Positions 10,885-23,831 of a stretch of DNA of 64,000 nt are shown here, in pieces. Positions within the stretch are counted from its first letter, which is position 1; every line of letters begins with the position of its first letter. The position numbers and the translations under genes are program-made. This DNA is from Halichondria panicea (lineage: Eukaryota; Porifera; Demospongiae; Suberitida; Halichondriidae), in NCBI RefSeq assembly GCF_963675165.1, contig NC_087378.1:1-64000 (forward strand), in the 5' to 3' direction. The notes under the pieces are model-generated. The model was not told where the DNA came from. It made no database searches and saw only the letters and a program-made list of their open reading frames with translations.

Positions 10885-11965
10885 ATGACCACGCCCCCTG
10901 TGATTCTGAGAAAGCTTGGAAGAGTGAGCTACAGCAAAGCTCTAGCGCTGCAGCAATCACTCGCCCACAAGTACAATACAGTGCAGCCAGAAGAGGTAAG
11001 AGAGTGTGTTGACGGTGCTCTGAGCTGAGTAAACTGTGATGTCATGCACAAGGTTGCTAGATTAATTTCTATTTAATGCGCATTTATTCCATTAAGAGCC
11101 CACCCTCCTGTACAGCCTATAGGGGAGTTATTGCTGTGTGAGCATGATCCAGTCTACACCCTTGGCCTACGAGAGAGAAAGACCAAGTGTGATGAGGAGA
11201 GACTGACCATATTGGGTGCTCAAGTACACAAGGTATGCATAAACCATTGTTACTATGCTCTCCATCACACGTGCAGACACGTCGAGGTGGTTTAACCACC
11301 TTCCATGGACCTGGGCAGCTGCTAGTCTATCCTGTCCTCAACCTGAGAGCTCTCAAGGTGGGCTCGTCATAACCATCACACTTACCTGTTTCTCAATCTG
11401 CAATATGTGGATTGAATAATTATACATGTACACTGTGGTTCAATGTAATATCAGCTCATATTTGGTTCAGCTTGGAGTGAGGGACTATGTGAGGTGTTTG
11501 GAGAATTCTGTAATCAGAGGATTGGCTGAATTTGGAGTGAATGGATTCACTACTGAGAATGTCGGAGTGTGGGTGAAGGGAGGCGAGAAAGAAGAGAAAA
11601 AGATATGTGCCATTGGTATGTGCTGCACTACATTTAGGCCATGGTTGGTTTTTAGTTTTTGAGGTACAATTAGTTGTCATAGTAGCTACGTAGACTTCTT
11701 GTTTGGGTGATCAGGTACCTAGTTATCACGTCTTGTTGTACTCCATGCAGGCATCCAGGTGACCCATGGTGTGTCCTATCATGGCCTGGCTCTCAACTGC
11801 TGCACTGATCTCTCCTGGTTCTCTCACATCATTCCATGTGGTCTAGTGGGCAAACAGATGACCTCTCTCTCCCAGCTCTGCACTAGAACTGTCTCTGTGG
11901 AGGAAGTCAGTCCTGTACTGGCAGCTAGTCTAGCAGACACTATAGGATTCACACTTATACACTAG
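10885..11965 (+). CDS. LIPT2: Octanoyl-[acyl-carrier-protein]:protein N-octanoyltransferase, mitochondrial (LipB family)
   Basis: Transfers octanoyl from acyl carrier protein to the H protein of glycine cleavage and to lipoyl domains, the first step of mitochondrial lipoate synthesis. Five exons: 10885-10995, 11116-11232, 11277-11357, 11471-11615 and 11751-11965, all GT/AG and in phase, giving 222 residues, close to the family's usual length. Signature segments: RLG-like KLGRVSYSKAL near the N terminus, VYTLGLRER, the core RRGGLTTFHGPGQLLVYP, then KKICAIGIQVTHGVSYHGLALN, which carries the catalytic Lys, and HIIPCGL, which carries the catalytic Cys. It is convergent with NMNAT, with stops about 234 bp apart. 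Confidence 0.95.
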
Positions 11966-12198
11966 CCACTCAGTCTGTGTGCACAAATTAATGTCTTATT
12001 ATTATTATTATCAAGTTATGGTACATATAATTTTTGTTCATAAAAAAAAAAAGTTCCAAGAGTTGATTTGTATAGTTATATGCATAAAAAATATTCTATG
12101 TCTCAACATGTTGGAGGTCTTGTTGGGTACTAGGAGGTCGGAGGGGGTGTGTCAGGTCCCTGCATGAACAAGCATGAACATGGGATGGTGTTGGTATG

Positions 12199-13292
12199 TT
12201 ACATTATTGCACTCACAGTGTAGAGGTTGTTCTGCTTGATGTAGTCAATGACTGAGTCAGGGATTAGGTGCTTCACACTCTCTCCCCTCCGAATACTGCG
12301 TCTGTGTGGGTGTGTGTGGTGTGTGGGTGTGTGTGGTGTAGAGGGTGTGTGGGTGTGGAGAGTTTTAGCTTGACAATATCACATCAATGATTGTATCACC
12401 TGATCTTAGTGGAGCTTACATCATTTGGAATCCAATCAGTCACTAAATCGATATTGTTCTAGAGGAGAGAAATGATTTTAATACACAAGCGTTACACTAA
12501 TAAATAATTACACTTACCTTGAGGGGGAATAGATCATCTGACTTGTAGACAAACTCCTCAGCATTATGACCAAACCGAGAGATGACTACAACACCAAATT
12601 TGCCCACAATTGTCTGAATCTGAAACAGAAGAATTACAGTCAACATTGGCAGAGTGGTGTAGTGTACATACATCCTCTGGAGACCACAGTCCTGGGGTGG
12701 CAAAGGACTCTAATAGATCTGCTCCACAGAGAAGCTTTATCTTCTCCTGACCACCTGACTGTGCAGTGGCTGTCTCTTGCATGTGCTCCATTAGTTGGCG
12801 GGTGGGAGTCCAAGCTGCTTGATCACACTCCCAGGTGTCTAACCTGTACAAATGCAGTATATGAGAGCACTTCTGGAGCTGTTCACCCACTTGATCCAAT
12901 TGGACCCTTGCAGAGCCAGCTCCACCATTGCCTTGCGGTGTGAACAGTTGACCAGCCCCTACAGTACAGAGTATAATGACATAGTGCCATGGCTACTGAT
13001 GTGCGCACACACCTTCTTTTTGTAGGCATCGTGGACAATAGATATGATCCCTCTGTCAACATGGTAGCGACCAGAGTTATTGAGGTAGTCACGAGCCAGC
13101 TCTACATAATTATTCGAGTTTTATCAACATAATTATTTCCAGCTTACCAAACATTCTCAAGTGTAAATTGGTTATGGGGCTCATTGATCCACACAGGGCC
13201 AACACTACACGTGTTTTAGACATACTCTCCTCCTCTGCAGACCCTTCTCCGTCTAGTCTGACCCTCTTCCTGCTTGGTTCACTGGAGTCCAT
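12199..13292 (-). CDS. NMNAT: Nicotinamide/nicotinate mononucleotide adenylyltransferase
   Basis: Makes NAD from ATP and NMN (or the deamido form). Exons run right to left: 13148-13292, 13013-13101, then approximately 12893-12958, 12672-12844, 12519-12619, 12399-12456 and 12199-12300. Landmarks: VVLALCGSMSPITNLHLRMF, the nucleotidyltransferase turn normally written GSFNPIT-x-HLR; DYLNNSGRYHVDRGIIS; the junction giving LDTWE; KIKLLCGADLLESF; GVVVISRFG; DWIPNDVSSTKIR, the second nucleotide-binding motif; and HLIPDSVIDYIKQNNLY near the end. The N-terminal 27 residues contain SRKRVRLD, a possible nuclear signal, which would suit an NMNAT1-like nuclear form, but paralogue assignment is not certain. 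The last five codons depend on reading through a potential GTGAGT donor after NLYT. Confidence 0.93.
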
Positions 13293-13665
13293 TCCTGATA
13301 TGATCCTGGTAGCTGCTGTTACATGTGGATATGATAATTTTGTGGTCTGGGACAGGAAACCAGCCCCACCCCCAAAGAGTCATTGTTCCCAGGCCGATGA
13401 TTTTCTAATAGAACGTATTTAGACGGTCTGGACAGGCTATTAGCGTTGCATGCATGTGTCACTACAGCAACACCACAGAGTTAAGTTTACTGGACAGAAT
13501 CATTCTGGGCTGAAACAGGTAAGTGCCTGCTCCTCTTCTGACTTCTTCCTTTGCATCTTAGATAGCTTGCATATTGTGTAGTTGCTTGCAAAGCAATGTC
13601 TAAGAAAGGTGGGTGGGGCTGACTTGTGGTTTGTTTATCTATGCTGCACTGGTGCAGGTGGAAAG
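13293..13665. promoter_or_regulatory. Divergent NMNAT / prominin promoter region with a prominin 5' UTR intron
   Basis: 373 bp separate the start codons. A non-coding prominin 5' exon probably ends near 13519 (GAAACAG followed by a gtaagt donor) and splices to an acceptor at 13656 (tgcag), just before the ATG at 13666. No repeat was seen. Confidence 0.5.
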
Positions 13666-16600
13666 ATGAGGCTGCTTCTTGCAGTGATCACTCTGTTCAC
13701 AGCATTCCATCTCTCAACTGGAGGAAAAATGCCATCTGGATCACACAGTGAGAAAAAGTCTATTATACCAGCTAACGTCCAAGACTTGGTGTGGGAACTA
13801 TTAGAGAGCAGTAGTGCTCAACATAAGGAGAGGAGAGGAACTAGTACCTCGGTCAAGAAAGATGCTCAAAGTGAACAGAGAAATATTATAGAACATATTC
13901 GCAGAGTAAGGCAAACTGGGAGTCAGGATTATGGAAGTTTGCCGACGACTGGGTCTGCAATTGAATCAGTTATTGATTTTGGAATGGACTCACTTGATGG
14001 CTACTACATGCTAGCGGGATCATTCATTGATACAGTTCGTCCTGGACCACTACCTTATGGTAACTAAGCATTACTTTGTTGTACTGGTATGAATAGGTTG
14101 TAGCTGTGTTACAACCCAGTGCACTGCTTCTTTCCCTGCAGATATCATCACACCTGTCGTGGCTCAGTTGATTTCCCCGTCCTCAATGAACAATGGCTCA
14201 AGTGGAGGTCAAGGGGTAGATTCTGATGCCATCATCACTCAGGTAAGTAACATTTTTCCTTTATTTTTTCTAGCACGTCCTGATCTGTAAATAGTGTCGA
14301 TCGCACTAAATGTCGTTTGCACCTCTCTCGTTACGATAACTGCACAGGTTGTGACATGGCTGACACCAGTGCTGGTGGTGGTTGGCCTGGGTGTTGTCCT
14401 GGCTCTCCTCTTCCCACTCACTGGTTGTTGTTTCTGTTGCTGGAGATGTGGTGGAAAATGTGGGGCCAAGAACTACAAGCATACAAACAAGAAGGAGCTC
14501 GCTAAGTGCCTCACTCTCTCCATCATTTTTCTCGCTGGAAACCTGCTTCTACTGTGAGTAATTAGTTGCACACTAACAACAGTTAGTTACTGACTGTGTA
14601 TTACAGGTTTGGAATTATTCTTGGATTTCTGAGCAATGTCACACTTTCCACGGCCCTTAAACGTTACCCGAATACTCTCCGCAATGCCATGACTGACTCT
14701 GTCAACTATATCAACGGAACATTCAATGTAAGATTATCCGAAAGTACGTACTTATTTTATCATGCTGTGTGCTTTTATCTTCAGGAGGTACTGTTTCTTG
14801 CTGACGATGGTCTAAACACAGTACTAGACAGAGTGAAAACTGATATTCAAGGTAAGTGAGACTCATCCAATTAGCAATATCACTTACTCCCTGACCAGAT
14901 GCGGGCACTGTTCTTGGTAATCCTCTACAAACTTCACTTGAAGAGCAATTAAATCCATTTATTAACACATCTGAAGCACTCTTTAGCAGTAAGTTTACAT
15001 TACAAATATAGTTTTGTATATCATTGTGTCAATTGTCTTCCCCTATCTCTTTAAGACGTGAACTCAGTGAGTGAAGACTTGATGAATCTCAATGAAACCA
15101 TTCGGGAAATTGAGAGTCTATCGAATCAACTGAACGATAGTTTACTGCAGCTCCAGGAGGCCATTGCTAACCTTACCTCTGCATGCATGGGCAACAGCAC
15201 GTGTGTGAATGGAGTGCCGTCATTCCAGGCAACTGATGTCACAGTTCAGATTGATGTGAGTTTACATTGCATAGCTCAATTAAGTGAATATTGACAATGT
15301 TGGTGGATGATAGTGCAGCTAGACTATACTATAACTAAATGCTGCATGCTCCCTTCCTTGCAGACTGCACAGCTTGATGATGGACTAGCAACACTCAACA
15401 ATGTGGACATCAACAGTACAAGAGCCCTCATTACCAGTGGTACCTCTATTATCAACAACATCAGCAACATCATCGACCAGCAACTCTCCAACTTCAGTGA
15501 GCCAATCAACTCACGCAATAATTATGTAATTATACTGCCTCTCAGGTATCCCTAGTATCAGCGCGCTGGATTCAATCACCACACTAATTACAAACCTTCA
15601 ACAAACAGTTGCACAGGTACTTTATATATACATAGTAAAGTGAATGTGTTGCTTTATTACCATGCAAACAGGAGGTTGGAAGCAATGGCACAATCAACGG
15701 GATTATTGATCTGGCTGCTGGTTACATAGAGCTGGGGGATGGATACAGGTCAGTATAGTAATGCAATAATAGAGTCTGTGTGTGTGTGAAGCTCTTTATT
15801 GTGCTGCAGATACATTGCTTTTGTGGTACTCTTTTTGGCCATTTTCTTAATCTGGCTGGTGTTTACTATCGGAATGTTGTGTGGAGTATTTGGGTACTCA
15901 CCGAAAACCAGTCCTTATGACAGAAGTGCTGTCTCCAACTGTGGAGCAAAACTACTCTTTCTGTGAGCTCAACCAAAATTGTTTCACTAAAATAATGTGC
16001 AGTAATAAATAATTATGACACTACTTCATTATTACAGGGGTGTTGCCATCTGTTTTGTGGTGTGTGGGCTGCTCTTGATTCTCACCAGTCTCACGTTCCT
16101 CCTCTCTACAACGGGACAGAAGTTATGCAATGACATCTCCCCTCCTGAGTACACTGCCCTAGAGAGGATCGCTGATGACCCACAAGTGTGGGGAGGGTAT
16201 ACACTAGTCGGTTTTTTCCTGCAGTCTACATCACTGGGCCCGGGCCTGGGTAACATCAGCGCTAACGTTAGCGTGTCGGAAATCTTAAAGTATTTTATTG
16301 TCATTGAGTGTGCATATGCGCATATATAATTGTGTGATTCTCTTCATAGGAGGTGTGAACAAAATGAGCCTCTGTATGATGCCCTACAAGTGAAATCGTT
16401 CTTCGATATCAATTCTCTTATGATGCTTGTCTCCAATCTGACCAGTGTAAGCCATTCATTTCATGCAGTGAGTGCAGCGTTCATTACATGCAGTGAGTGC
16501 AGCGTTCATTACATGCAGTGAGTGCAGCGTTCATTACATGCAGTGAGTGCAGCGTTCATTACATGCAGTGAGTGCAGCGTTCATTACATGCAGTGAGTGC

Positions 16601-18070
16601 AGCGTTCATTACATGCAGTGAGTGCAGCGTTCATTACATGCAGTGAGTGCAGCGTTCATTACATGCAGTGAGTGCAGCGTTCATTACATGCAGTGAGTGC
16701 AGCTTGTAATTGTCCACTTCTTTTCACATGCAGCAAATTAATATTGGAGATGACTTTGGCTCAATGTTCATGTACTCAAGTGATGACTTCCTACCATCTG
16801 AAATGAGGACTGACTTTGAGAATCTAGCCGATAACATATCAACCAGTTTCAATTTGACAACCATCACTGAACTATTAAACACTTCCTCTATCGATGGGTT
16901 AGACCTGGAAGAGATCTCAAGCAACCTCACAAGCCTTGCTGACTACTTGGGGATGATGGTAACAGCTAGAGTGTGTATTTAAATGTATACACAATTATTT
17001 GGTCGATCGCTTTCATGTTATGTAGGGATTTGAGGAAGCAGTGAACAGAACACTGGCCATTCGTGACAACCTAATCAGGTCTGATGTCAATATAACTCTG
17101 ATGGCTCTTCAGTTGGAAATGGTGAGTGCATGTAATAATGATCAGACTAGCTTATTATGGCTGCCTGGTTTCTATAGGGAAGTGTACAAGATGATGTGAG
17201 CAGCTTGAACCAAAGTGTGGCACTGATCGGTGTAAGAAAAATGACTTGATTGTGTTACTGTATACTGTTCACATGCACCATGCAATATAGTCTCAGGTGC
17301 AGCAGACATTTGGTGCATTGGACACCTTCCTGAATGCAACAGCTCCTATTGTGAATATGGTATGATTACAGTAAATCATAGTACGTTATGCAATGTTGTT
17401 GATTTTCTCAGGAGGTGGGTTCGTACACAGACCAGCTGTTTGACTACATTAATGGCTTTGTGGACTACACAGTGGACTTGGTGAGTGGGCAGTTAGTCAG
17501 TGCACACTCGTTATCCCTCACTCCTTTAACAGGTGGAGAATGAAGTAGGCAAGTGTGAACCTCTCAGCATTGTGTTCAGGGCAGTACATAACAACTTCTG
17601 TGTGGAGACTCTCAATGGTTTGGTGAGTATAATTATATACCTGTACACATGTACTGAGGCAGATAGTGTTTTATAGTGACTGTACGTATTTGTTCATCCC
17701 ATGTATAGAATGGGTTCTGGTTTAGCATTGGATGGTGTGTCTTGTTCCTGATTCCCATAGTGATATCTGCTGCCATGGTAACCACATACCTTCGCAAGTC
17801 AAAGACGGACATCCTAAGTGTCAAGACAGAAAATGGCAATGCTGAAGTGATGTCCTACCATAGAGACTTCTATTCCAACCAGCCATGGCATGAGGAGCAA
17901 GAGTGAGCAACCACCGAGCATCCACCACTATAGATTTAATAATAGTACATTCAATTCAGTATGTGTATTGGCATCTGTCAATGATGGTATTTAAACGAGC
18001 ATTGTCAGTATTGCTCTGCAGGGTACCAGCTCTCAACACCCCTCTATACTCTACTCTCGATGAAAGGTGA
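13666..18070 (+). CDS. PROM: Prominin-family pentaspan membrane glycoprotein
   Basis: Cholesterol-binding protein of plasma-membrane protrusions (CD133 family). About 18 exons. It begins with a signal peptide (MRLLLAVITLFTAFHLS). Membrane segments in order: WLTPVLVVVGLGVVLALLF, followed by the Cys-rich turn CCFCCWRCGGKCG; LSIIFLAGNLLLL with FGIILGFL across the next junction; YIAFVVLFLAIFLIWLVF; VAICFVVCGLLLILTSL; and near the C terminus WFSIGWCVLFLIPIVISAA. The two large loops between the segment pairs carry many N-x-S/T sites and predicted helices with regular hydrophobic spacing (for example DDFLPSEMRTDFENLADN), as in prominins. The last exon joins as E-VPALNTPLYSTLDER. The start at 13666 is preceded by a probable 5' UTR intron. 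An intron after about 16448 holds a 25-bp minisatellite. Paralogue (PROM1 or PROM2) not assigned. Confidence 0.9.
16455..16705. repeat. 25-bp minisatellite in prominin intron
   Basis: About ten near-identical tandem units (core ttacatgcagtgagtgcagc), starting a few bases after an exon donor. Each unit carries an acceptor-like tacatgcag closely resembling the true acceptor cacatgcag at about 16734. Confidence 0.93.
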
Positions 18071-19044
18071 AGTGGATATCCATTTTGGAACTGCACTGAA
18101 TAAAAATTATTTATGTAATGTGACTCATGCTATAGTTAAGCTATACTTTTCAGTCATTGCATTTTTCAGCTCCACCATTATAATTATATGCCTCGAGGCG
18201 TAGCCGCACAAGGGATATGGTATAGCTGACTGTGTGTGTGTGTGTGTGCTGTTGCAGTCTTTTCAGAATCTTTTATAGCATCATCCGTTCCTTTCCAAAA
18301 AGTACTTTAGGGCACACATCCTGTTACGCTACTAGCATGCATAATTAATTATTAATTAAAAAACAATCCAGCATGGGAAAGAAACCGTTTGCTACTGCCT
18401 AACGAAAGACAGTAGGGAACTACTGCCTGATGAAAGCATGTGTGTTTGTGTGTCGTGTAGATTGCTAAAATTATCTTCAAAGTCATCCTTTATAAACGGC
18501 CATCTACATGTAGCTGCTTCTGTTCACCATTACGGACTCCAATCTCTCTGTCTAAACTCTGAATAATTATAGCTTCCATATCTCAGCCTCTGTCTTCATA
18601 TTTATAAAAAAACAAAACAAAAAAAAACTACCACTGTAGCCGGGGCTGTTGTCTATCACAATGAAAGACTACAGGAGGGCTGTGATCTAATGAAAGACTA
18701 CAGGAAAGTGAGCCTCAGCCGGTTTCCCGGCCACCCACTACAGCTCCGGAGCCCCGGTTTATAACCCACATGCTACATGGGTGAACTGCAACAAGTCAAA
18801 AACGTAGGAGGAAGGGGATCTTTTAGCCTCGATCCCAGGCCCCACTGAAGATGGCCGGCCTGGTATAATTATGCAAAACACAAAGTCAGTGATAAAATTA
18901 TATAAGCTAACTTTAATGTAAACTTATTCCCTCTACTATATTTAACACTCTTGAGCGAAAGCATAATATGGCGAGAGGCATTAGCACAGCACTCGTTGTA
19001 CCAGAGAACAGTAACTTTCATTACAAAACTAAAATGTTTTGGTG
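18071..19044. other. Intergenic spacer between convergent prominin and PDE12
   Basis: 974 bp with no supportable coding exon. It holds a short GT run near 18230, a duplicated motif (aatgaaagactacagg, twice near 18660-18705), GC-richer repetitive-looking sequence around 18640-18860, and poly(A)-like AT-rich DNA at both ends. It is probably degenerate repeat sequence; no element boundaries could be defined. Confidence 0.6.
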
Positions 19045-21248
19045 CTAATAATTCCATTTTAAATCAGCCACTAATGACAAATGATCTGAAGGGAAATAAA
19101 CGGATGGTAAAGCTACAAACTCAGATAGTTCAGAATGAGTGGGGAACGGGATAGTTCTCTCAACTGAAAGATGATCAGAATCAGCAAAAATATAGTCCAA
19201 TATTCCTCTGTAGCCGAGTGTAAAGTTCGTGACTTGCTTCGTACCACACACGTTATGGAAGTGGAATGGATGCTCCAAATTAATCCCCTTAAAGTCATCA
19301 ATTGTAGATGGTAGGTTCGAACTATGAGGCTGTTCATTGGTCACTGATGTAGTGGGTTGGTGGATATCTCCAGTTGTCCTACTTGTAGTGAGAGTTTCAA
19401 AATCAGAATCATAACCATCTCCAGTTTGCATTCTTAGCTTTGTGTCACACTCACACTTTGGTAGGTCAGTCAGCTTGTACACGGTCCAGTCAGGGTGGGC
19501 ATCAGCAACGCTACCACTAACAACATACTTATAGGCAGCAATGCACGGACAGCTATTGAAGTCTCCACATATCATGGTAGCAATGGTAACTTCCTGGCCA
19601 AGCTCCTGTCGATAAGCCTCGAGTTTTGATTGGAGAAACTTCATCATAATGGCGACTTGTACCAGCCTCACATGATCACCCCTCGGATGGTAGTACAAGT
19701 GAGTGGTGGCCAGTAGTAGGTAATGGTTGGGTAGATCCTTGCTCTTCAAAAGAACTGACATCACGATATTGTGTTTCTTGGCAACTTGGGCAAAGAAGTA
19801 AGGTGCTGCCAACAGTCCTTTGTGTAGCTCAATACAAGATGGGTGTGTTTGGAGGAACAAGCTCAGAGGGGCACTGTCCGTCCCAATCAGAGAGAACTTG
19901 GACGTCTCGTAAAAGATGGCCTCTCCTTCGTGTATCTGCATGAGAAGGAAATCATTAGGTAACAAAGAGTCCAAAGCACGTTAAACAATGACTAATACCT
20001 ATTATTTAAAGATAATTATAAGTTTACCATTCCAGATTTCTGAGCAAAGCGTCCCTCATAACCTTTGTCCCGAAGTGCTGGCTGGAGATAGCGTTGAAAT
20101 GTCCTAGTGGCCACTTCCTGGAGACACAGCACGTCAGCATTGTATCCTAGCAACTCGTGTACAATCAAGCTTTGTCTGTAGTGGATATGCAGAGCGGACG
20201 GGTCACAGTAAGGGTAGAGGATAGTCTGAGCATATTCAGAGCTCGAGAAAGGTTCAGCTAAAGTGTTATAAGTAACCACTCGAAACTGGCCCTCTGATTC
20301 AAGTCGTGTTGGAGTGTATAGTTGTCTGCGTGTGATGGGCGTGTCAGTGGGCGTGTCTGTCACCACAGGAGATATAGCCGTGTAGGGTACTCCAATGGCT
20401 TCATTCGAGGCAGAGGGAGTGCACTCAACAGTGACCTTATGACCAGCATCTTCTCGTGATGGCCAGTAGACCATGGTAGTGTTGACGATGGGGTGTTGGA
20501 GCAAGTATTCCGGTGATGGGAGAGTATCACATGACTCAGGTAGCAGTCGCCACACCCACTGGCAGGTGTCAGTGAACTCCAGTTCAACCTGAGCAAAAAA
20601 ACACACATACATAAGAATCAGACTACAGGCTGTTAATACATACAAAATACATTCTACAGTGTATCTTACAGACAAAAATTAATACTGACAATAATTATAA
20701 TTATATAGGGAAATAAAATTAATGATACATGTACGGCATACCTCTGGTATAAGCGCACTGCCTGACAGAGCAAACTTGGGCATACGTAGTGAGAGGACGG
20801 CGGGTGTGTTCACTCGGACTGTATAGGTCTGGTCCCCCACAACTAACAGAGATCCCGCTACCCACGCATCTCGATTCAGTGTGTCTTGAGCAAGGACAGA
20901 TGTCTCAGAGACTTGTGTCGCATAGAGACAAGCGTCAACAGCAGAGGGTTGGTCACTGCGTGGATGCTTCCGCTGGCTCCTCTTAGCTTGCTTATCAGGC
21001 TTGGAGACTGAAATTAGCATTCGTTTAAGAGTCTTCCCAACAGGCTCTTCAACTGGTCTATGCATTTTGACTTGCTTTTGCTTATAGGTGAAGCTCAGGT
21101 CCAAGTGTTCCTCCCCTGGTAGCCTCCGCACTGTCACCACTGGAGCGCCTGCCTGGACCGAGGACGCCATGAATGCTCCTGAGTAAGCTACTGTTAGACG
21201 ACAGTTTCTCAATGTATAGTGGTAGAGAGGTCTAGTAAGAGCAATCAT
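19045..21248 (-). CDS. PDE12: 2',5'-phosphodiesterase 12, mitochondrial (EEP nuclease)
   Basis: Mitochondrial deadenylase that trims poly(A) from mitochondrial mRNA and also cleaves 2-5A. Three exons, 20742-21248, 20028-20588 and 19045-19935, give 652 residues in phase. The first in-frame ATG at 21248 adds a basic, acid-free N terminus (MIALTRPLYHYTLRNCRL) typical of a mitochondrial presequence; the next ATG (MASSVQ, about 27 codons later) would lose it, so I prefer 21248. The endonuclease/exonuclease/phosphatase domain occupies the C-terminal 400 residues: FRVVTYNTLAE (Asn), DVLCLQEV (catalytic Glu), LLATTHLYYHPRGD, ICGDFNSCP (Asp/Asn), LDYIFADSD and PSVYFPSDHLSLVADL (final Asp-His). All expected catalytic residues are visible. 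It is divergent with tankyrase. Confidence 0.94.
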
Positions 21249-21431
21249 ATGTAGCTAGCTGACACAACACGTGTGTTTGGTAAAGGGTCGTAGTTTTACT
21301 CGTGAATTATGCCACTTGGTGGGCGTGGTGCCTTATCCAGAAAGTAAACATTAAAAAGAACAAGAAGCTCTAGACACATATAGCTATAGAGATATGACAA
21401 TGTAATACAGTAGCTGTACAGCTGGTAGCCG
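21249..21431. promoter_or_regulatory. Divergent promoter between PDE12 and tankyrase
   Basis: 183 bp between start codons, AT-rich, with cacacgtgtg near 21270 resembling an E-box. Probably a shared promoter. Confidence 0.6.
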
Positions 21432-23789
21432 ATGGCTTGCTCTAGTCGTAACCAGGGGGAGGAGATGGTACTACGGGACACGGAGCAGGGCTCACTGTTT
21501 GAAGCGTGTAAGCATGGCGACCTAGAGCTGATCAAGAAGCTACTAACTCCTGACAAGGTCAACATGAGAGATGTGGTGGGGAGGAAGAGCACTCCACTGC
21601 ACTTTGCTGCCGGTAAGTCACCAAAGAGTGGTGAGAATCATGTTATGTTCATTGTATTTGACCTACACACATCAATTTATCGTAAAATTATTCCAAAGAT
21701 ATTCAACATGATCTATACATACTGCCCAGGCTTTGTAGAGCTAGTACATGAGAGCACTCTGTCTGTACAGCTGTGTAGAGCTAGTACATGAGAGCACTCT
21801 GTCTGTACAGCTGTGTAGAGCTAGTACATGAGAGCACTCTGTCTGTACAGCTGTGTAGAGCTAGTACATGAGAGCACTCTGTCTGTACAGCTGTGTTTAG
21901 TGTGATTTCATGAGTCGTGAATGCAGACATTGTATCAAATATCAATGTGTATCATTTGAGACGTGTGTATGTGGACGTATTGTGTATTGCCAAAACAAAG
22001 ACCACTCAACCAAAACCAAACTGTTGACATGTTAGCTTTGCTATGGTTACTTTGGCAGTGTGTCCAGGGTAGAAGTTATTCGTTCCTTTTTCACTTCAGG
22101 TTTTGGCCGTAAGGACATTGTGGACTATCTGATAGAGCAGAGGGCTAAAGTGGACACGCACGATGATGGTATGCCCCGCCCACACCACACACACACACAC
22201 ACACACACCACACCACACTCACACCCCCTACAGGTGGTCTCATTCCACTGCACAATGCCTGCTCTTTCGGCCACTCTGAGGTGGTGTCCACACTGCTGGC
22301 TCACGGGGCCAACCCTAATGCAAGGGACAACTGGAACTTCACTCCTCTGCACGAGGCAGCCATCAAGGGCAAGATCGATGTGTGCATCAGTAAGTCCAAC
22401 AGCTGTGTGCCTCCTATAGTAGCACATGTTGTGAGCCTGTCACTAGTACTGCACATGTTGTGAGCCTGTCACTAGTACTGCACATGTGTGAGCCTGTCAC
22501 TAGTGCTGCACATGTGTGAGCCTGTCACTAGTGCTGCACATGTGTGAGCCTGTCACTAGTGCTGCACATGTGTGAGCCTGTCACTAGTGCTGCACATGTG
22601 TGAGCCTGTCACTAGTGCTGCACATGTGTGAGCCTGTCACTAGTGCTGCACATGTGTGAGCCTGTCACTAGTGCTGCACATGTGTGAGCCTGTCACTAGT
22701 ACTGCACATGTGTGAGCCTGTCACTAGTACTGCACATGTGTGAGCCTGTCACTAGTACTGCACATGTGTGAGCCTGTCACTAGTAGTGCACATGTGTGAG
22801 GAGGTTAACACCTGTCACTTGCTGAATGCATGTTGTTGACTCAATAGGGCAAGGTTGTCAATGAGAGTATAATAGCATTCATGCTGGTTGGTTGACCCCA
22901 TATCCAGATCTGGTGTCTATACATACAGTTCCCTCTCTTGTATCAACCTCTCTGCTTGTACAGTCCTACTGCAGAATGGGGCAGACCCTGCCATTAGGAA
23001 CAGCGAGGGAAAGTCCCCCCTGGACCTGGCCCATCCAACAGCCAAGCAAGTATTGCTAGGCAGCCATAAGAAGGAGGAGCTCCTAGAGGCGGCTAGGACT
23101 GGCAATGAAGAGACTCTCATCTCTCTCATCACACCCATCAACGTCAATGGCCACGCAGAGGACGGCCGGAAGGTACGGTACATGTACATGCAACTATTGA
23201 CCAACTGAACAGCTTCATCATATCATTATCAATAGTGTAAAATCTTCTACTAGCTAGCTATTTGAAGCATTACGTTTGAATTTAATTGGCCATGACATGT
23301 TATTTATTGATGTCAATTTGTTGCATTGCTTAGGCTTTTTTTGAAAGTTGAACCTTGTATAATCCCCCCCCCCCTCTAGTCCACACCCCTCCACCTGGCG
23401 GCTGGGTACAACCGTGTGAGGATAGTGGAGCTGATGGTGAAACATGGCGGAGATGTTCACGCTAAGGACAAGGGGGGACTAGTCCCACTGCACAATGCTT
23501 GCTCTTATGGACACTATGAGGTGGCCAACCTTCTCATCAAGGTGGGTGCTCTAGGGTTCAAATGGCCACACCCCTACAGGCTAGTAGCAGCTGCTAGTAT
23601 GCACTTGCTTCAGCTGTTTTGGCTAGTGATATGCCCACACTGTGTTGCTTGAAGATATTGAAATAGCCATCCCTTTAATTGTGTGTTTGGTGGCCTAGCC
23701 AACTCTGTTGTGTCATAACAAAAGTTGTTATTGGTATTCCCTTTGGTACATTGTCTAGACTATACTGCATGTAGCTGCAGGTGTGTGCT

Positions 23790-23831
<42 letters not shown>

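Noticed and set aside
22425-22805. Possible CRISPR-like array
   Set aside because: Head-to-tail identical units without variable spacers, in an animal intron; it is a minisatellite.
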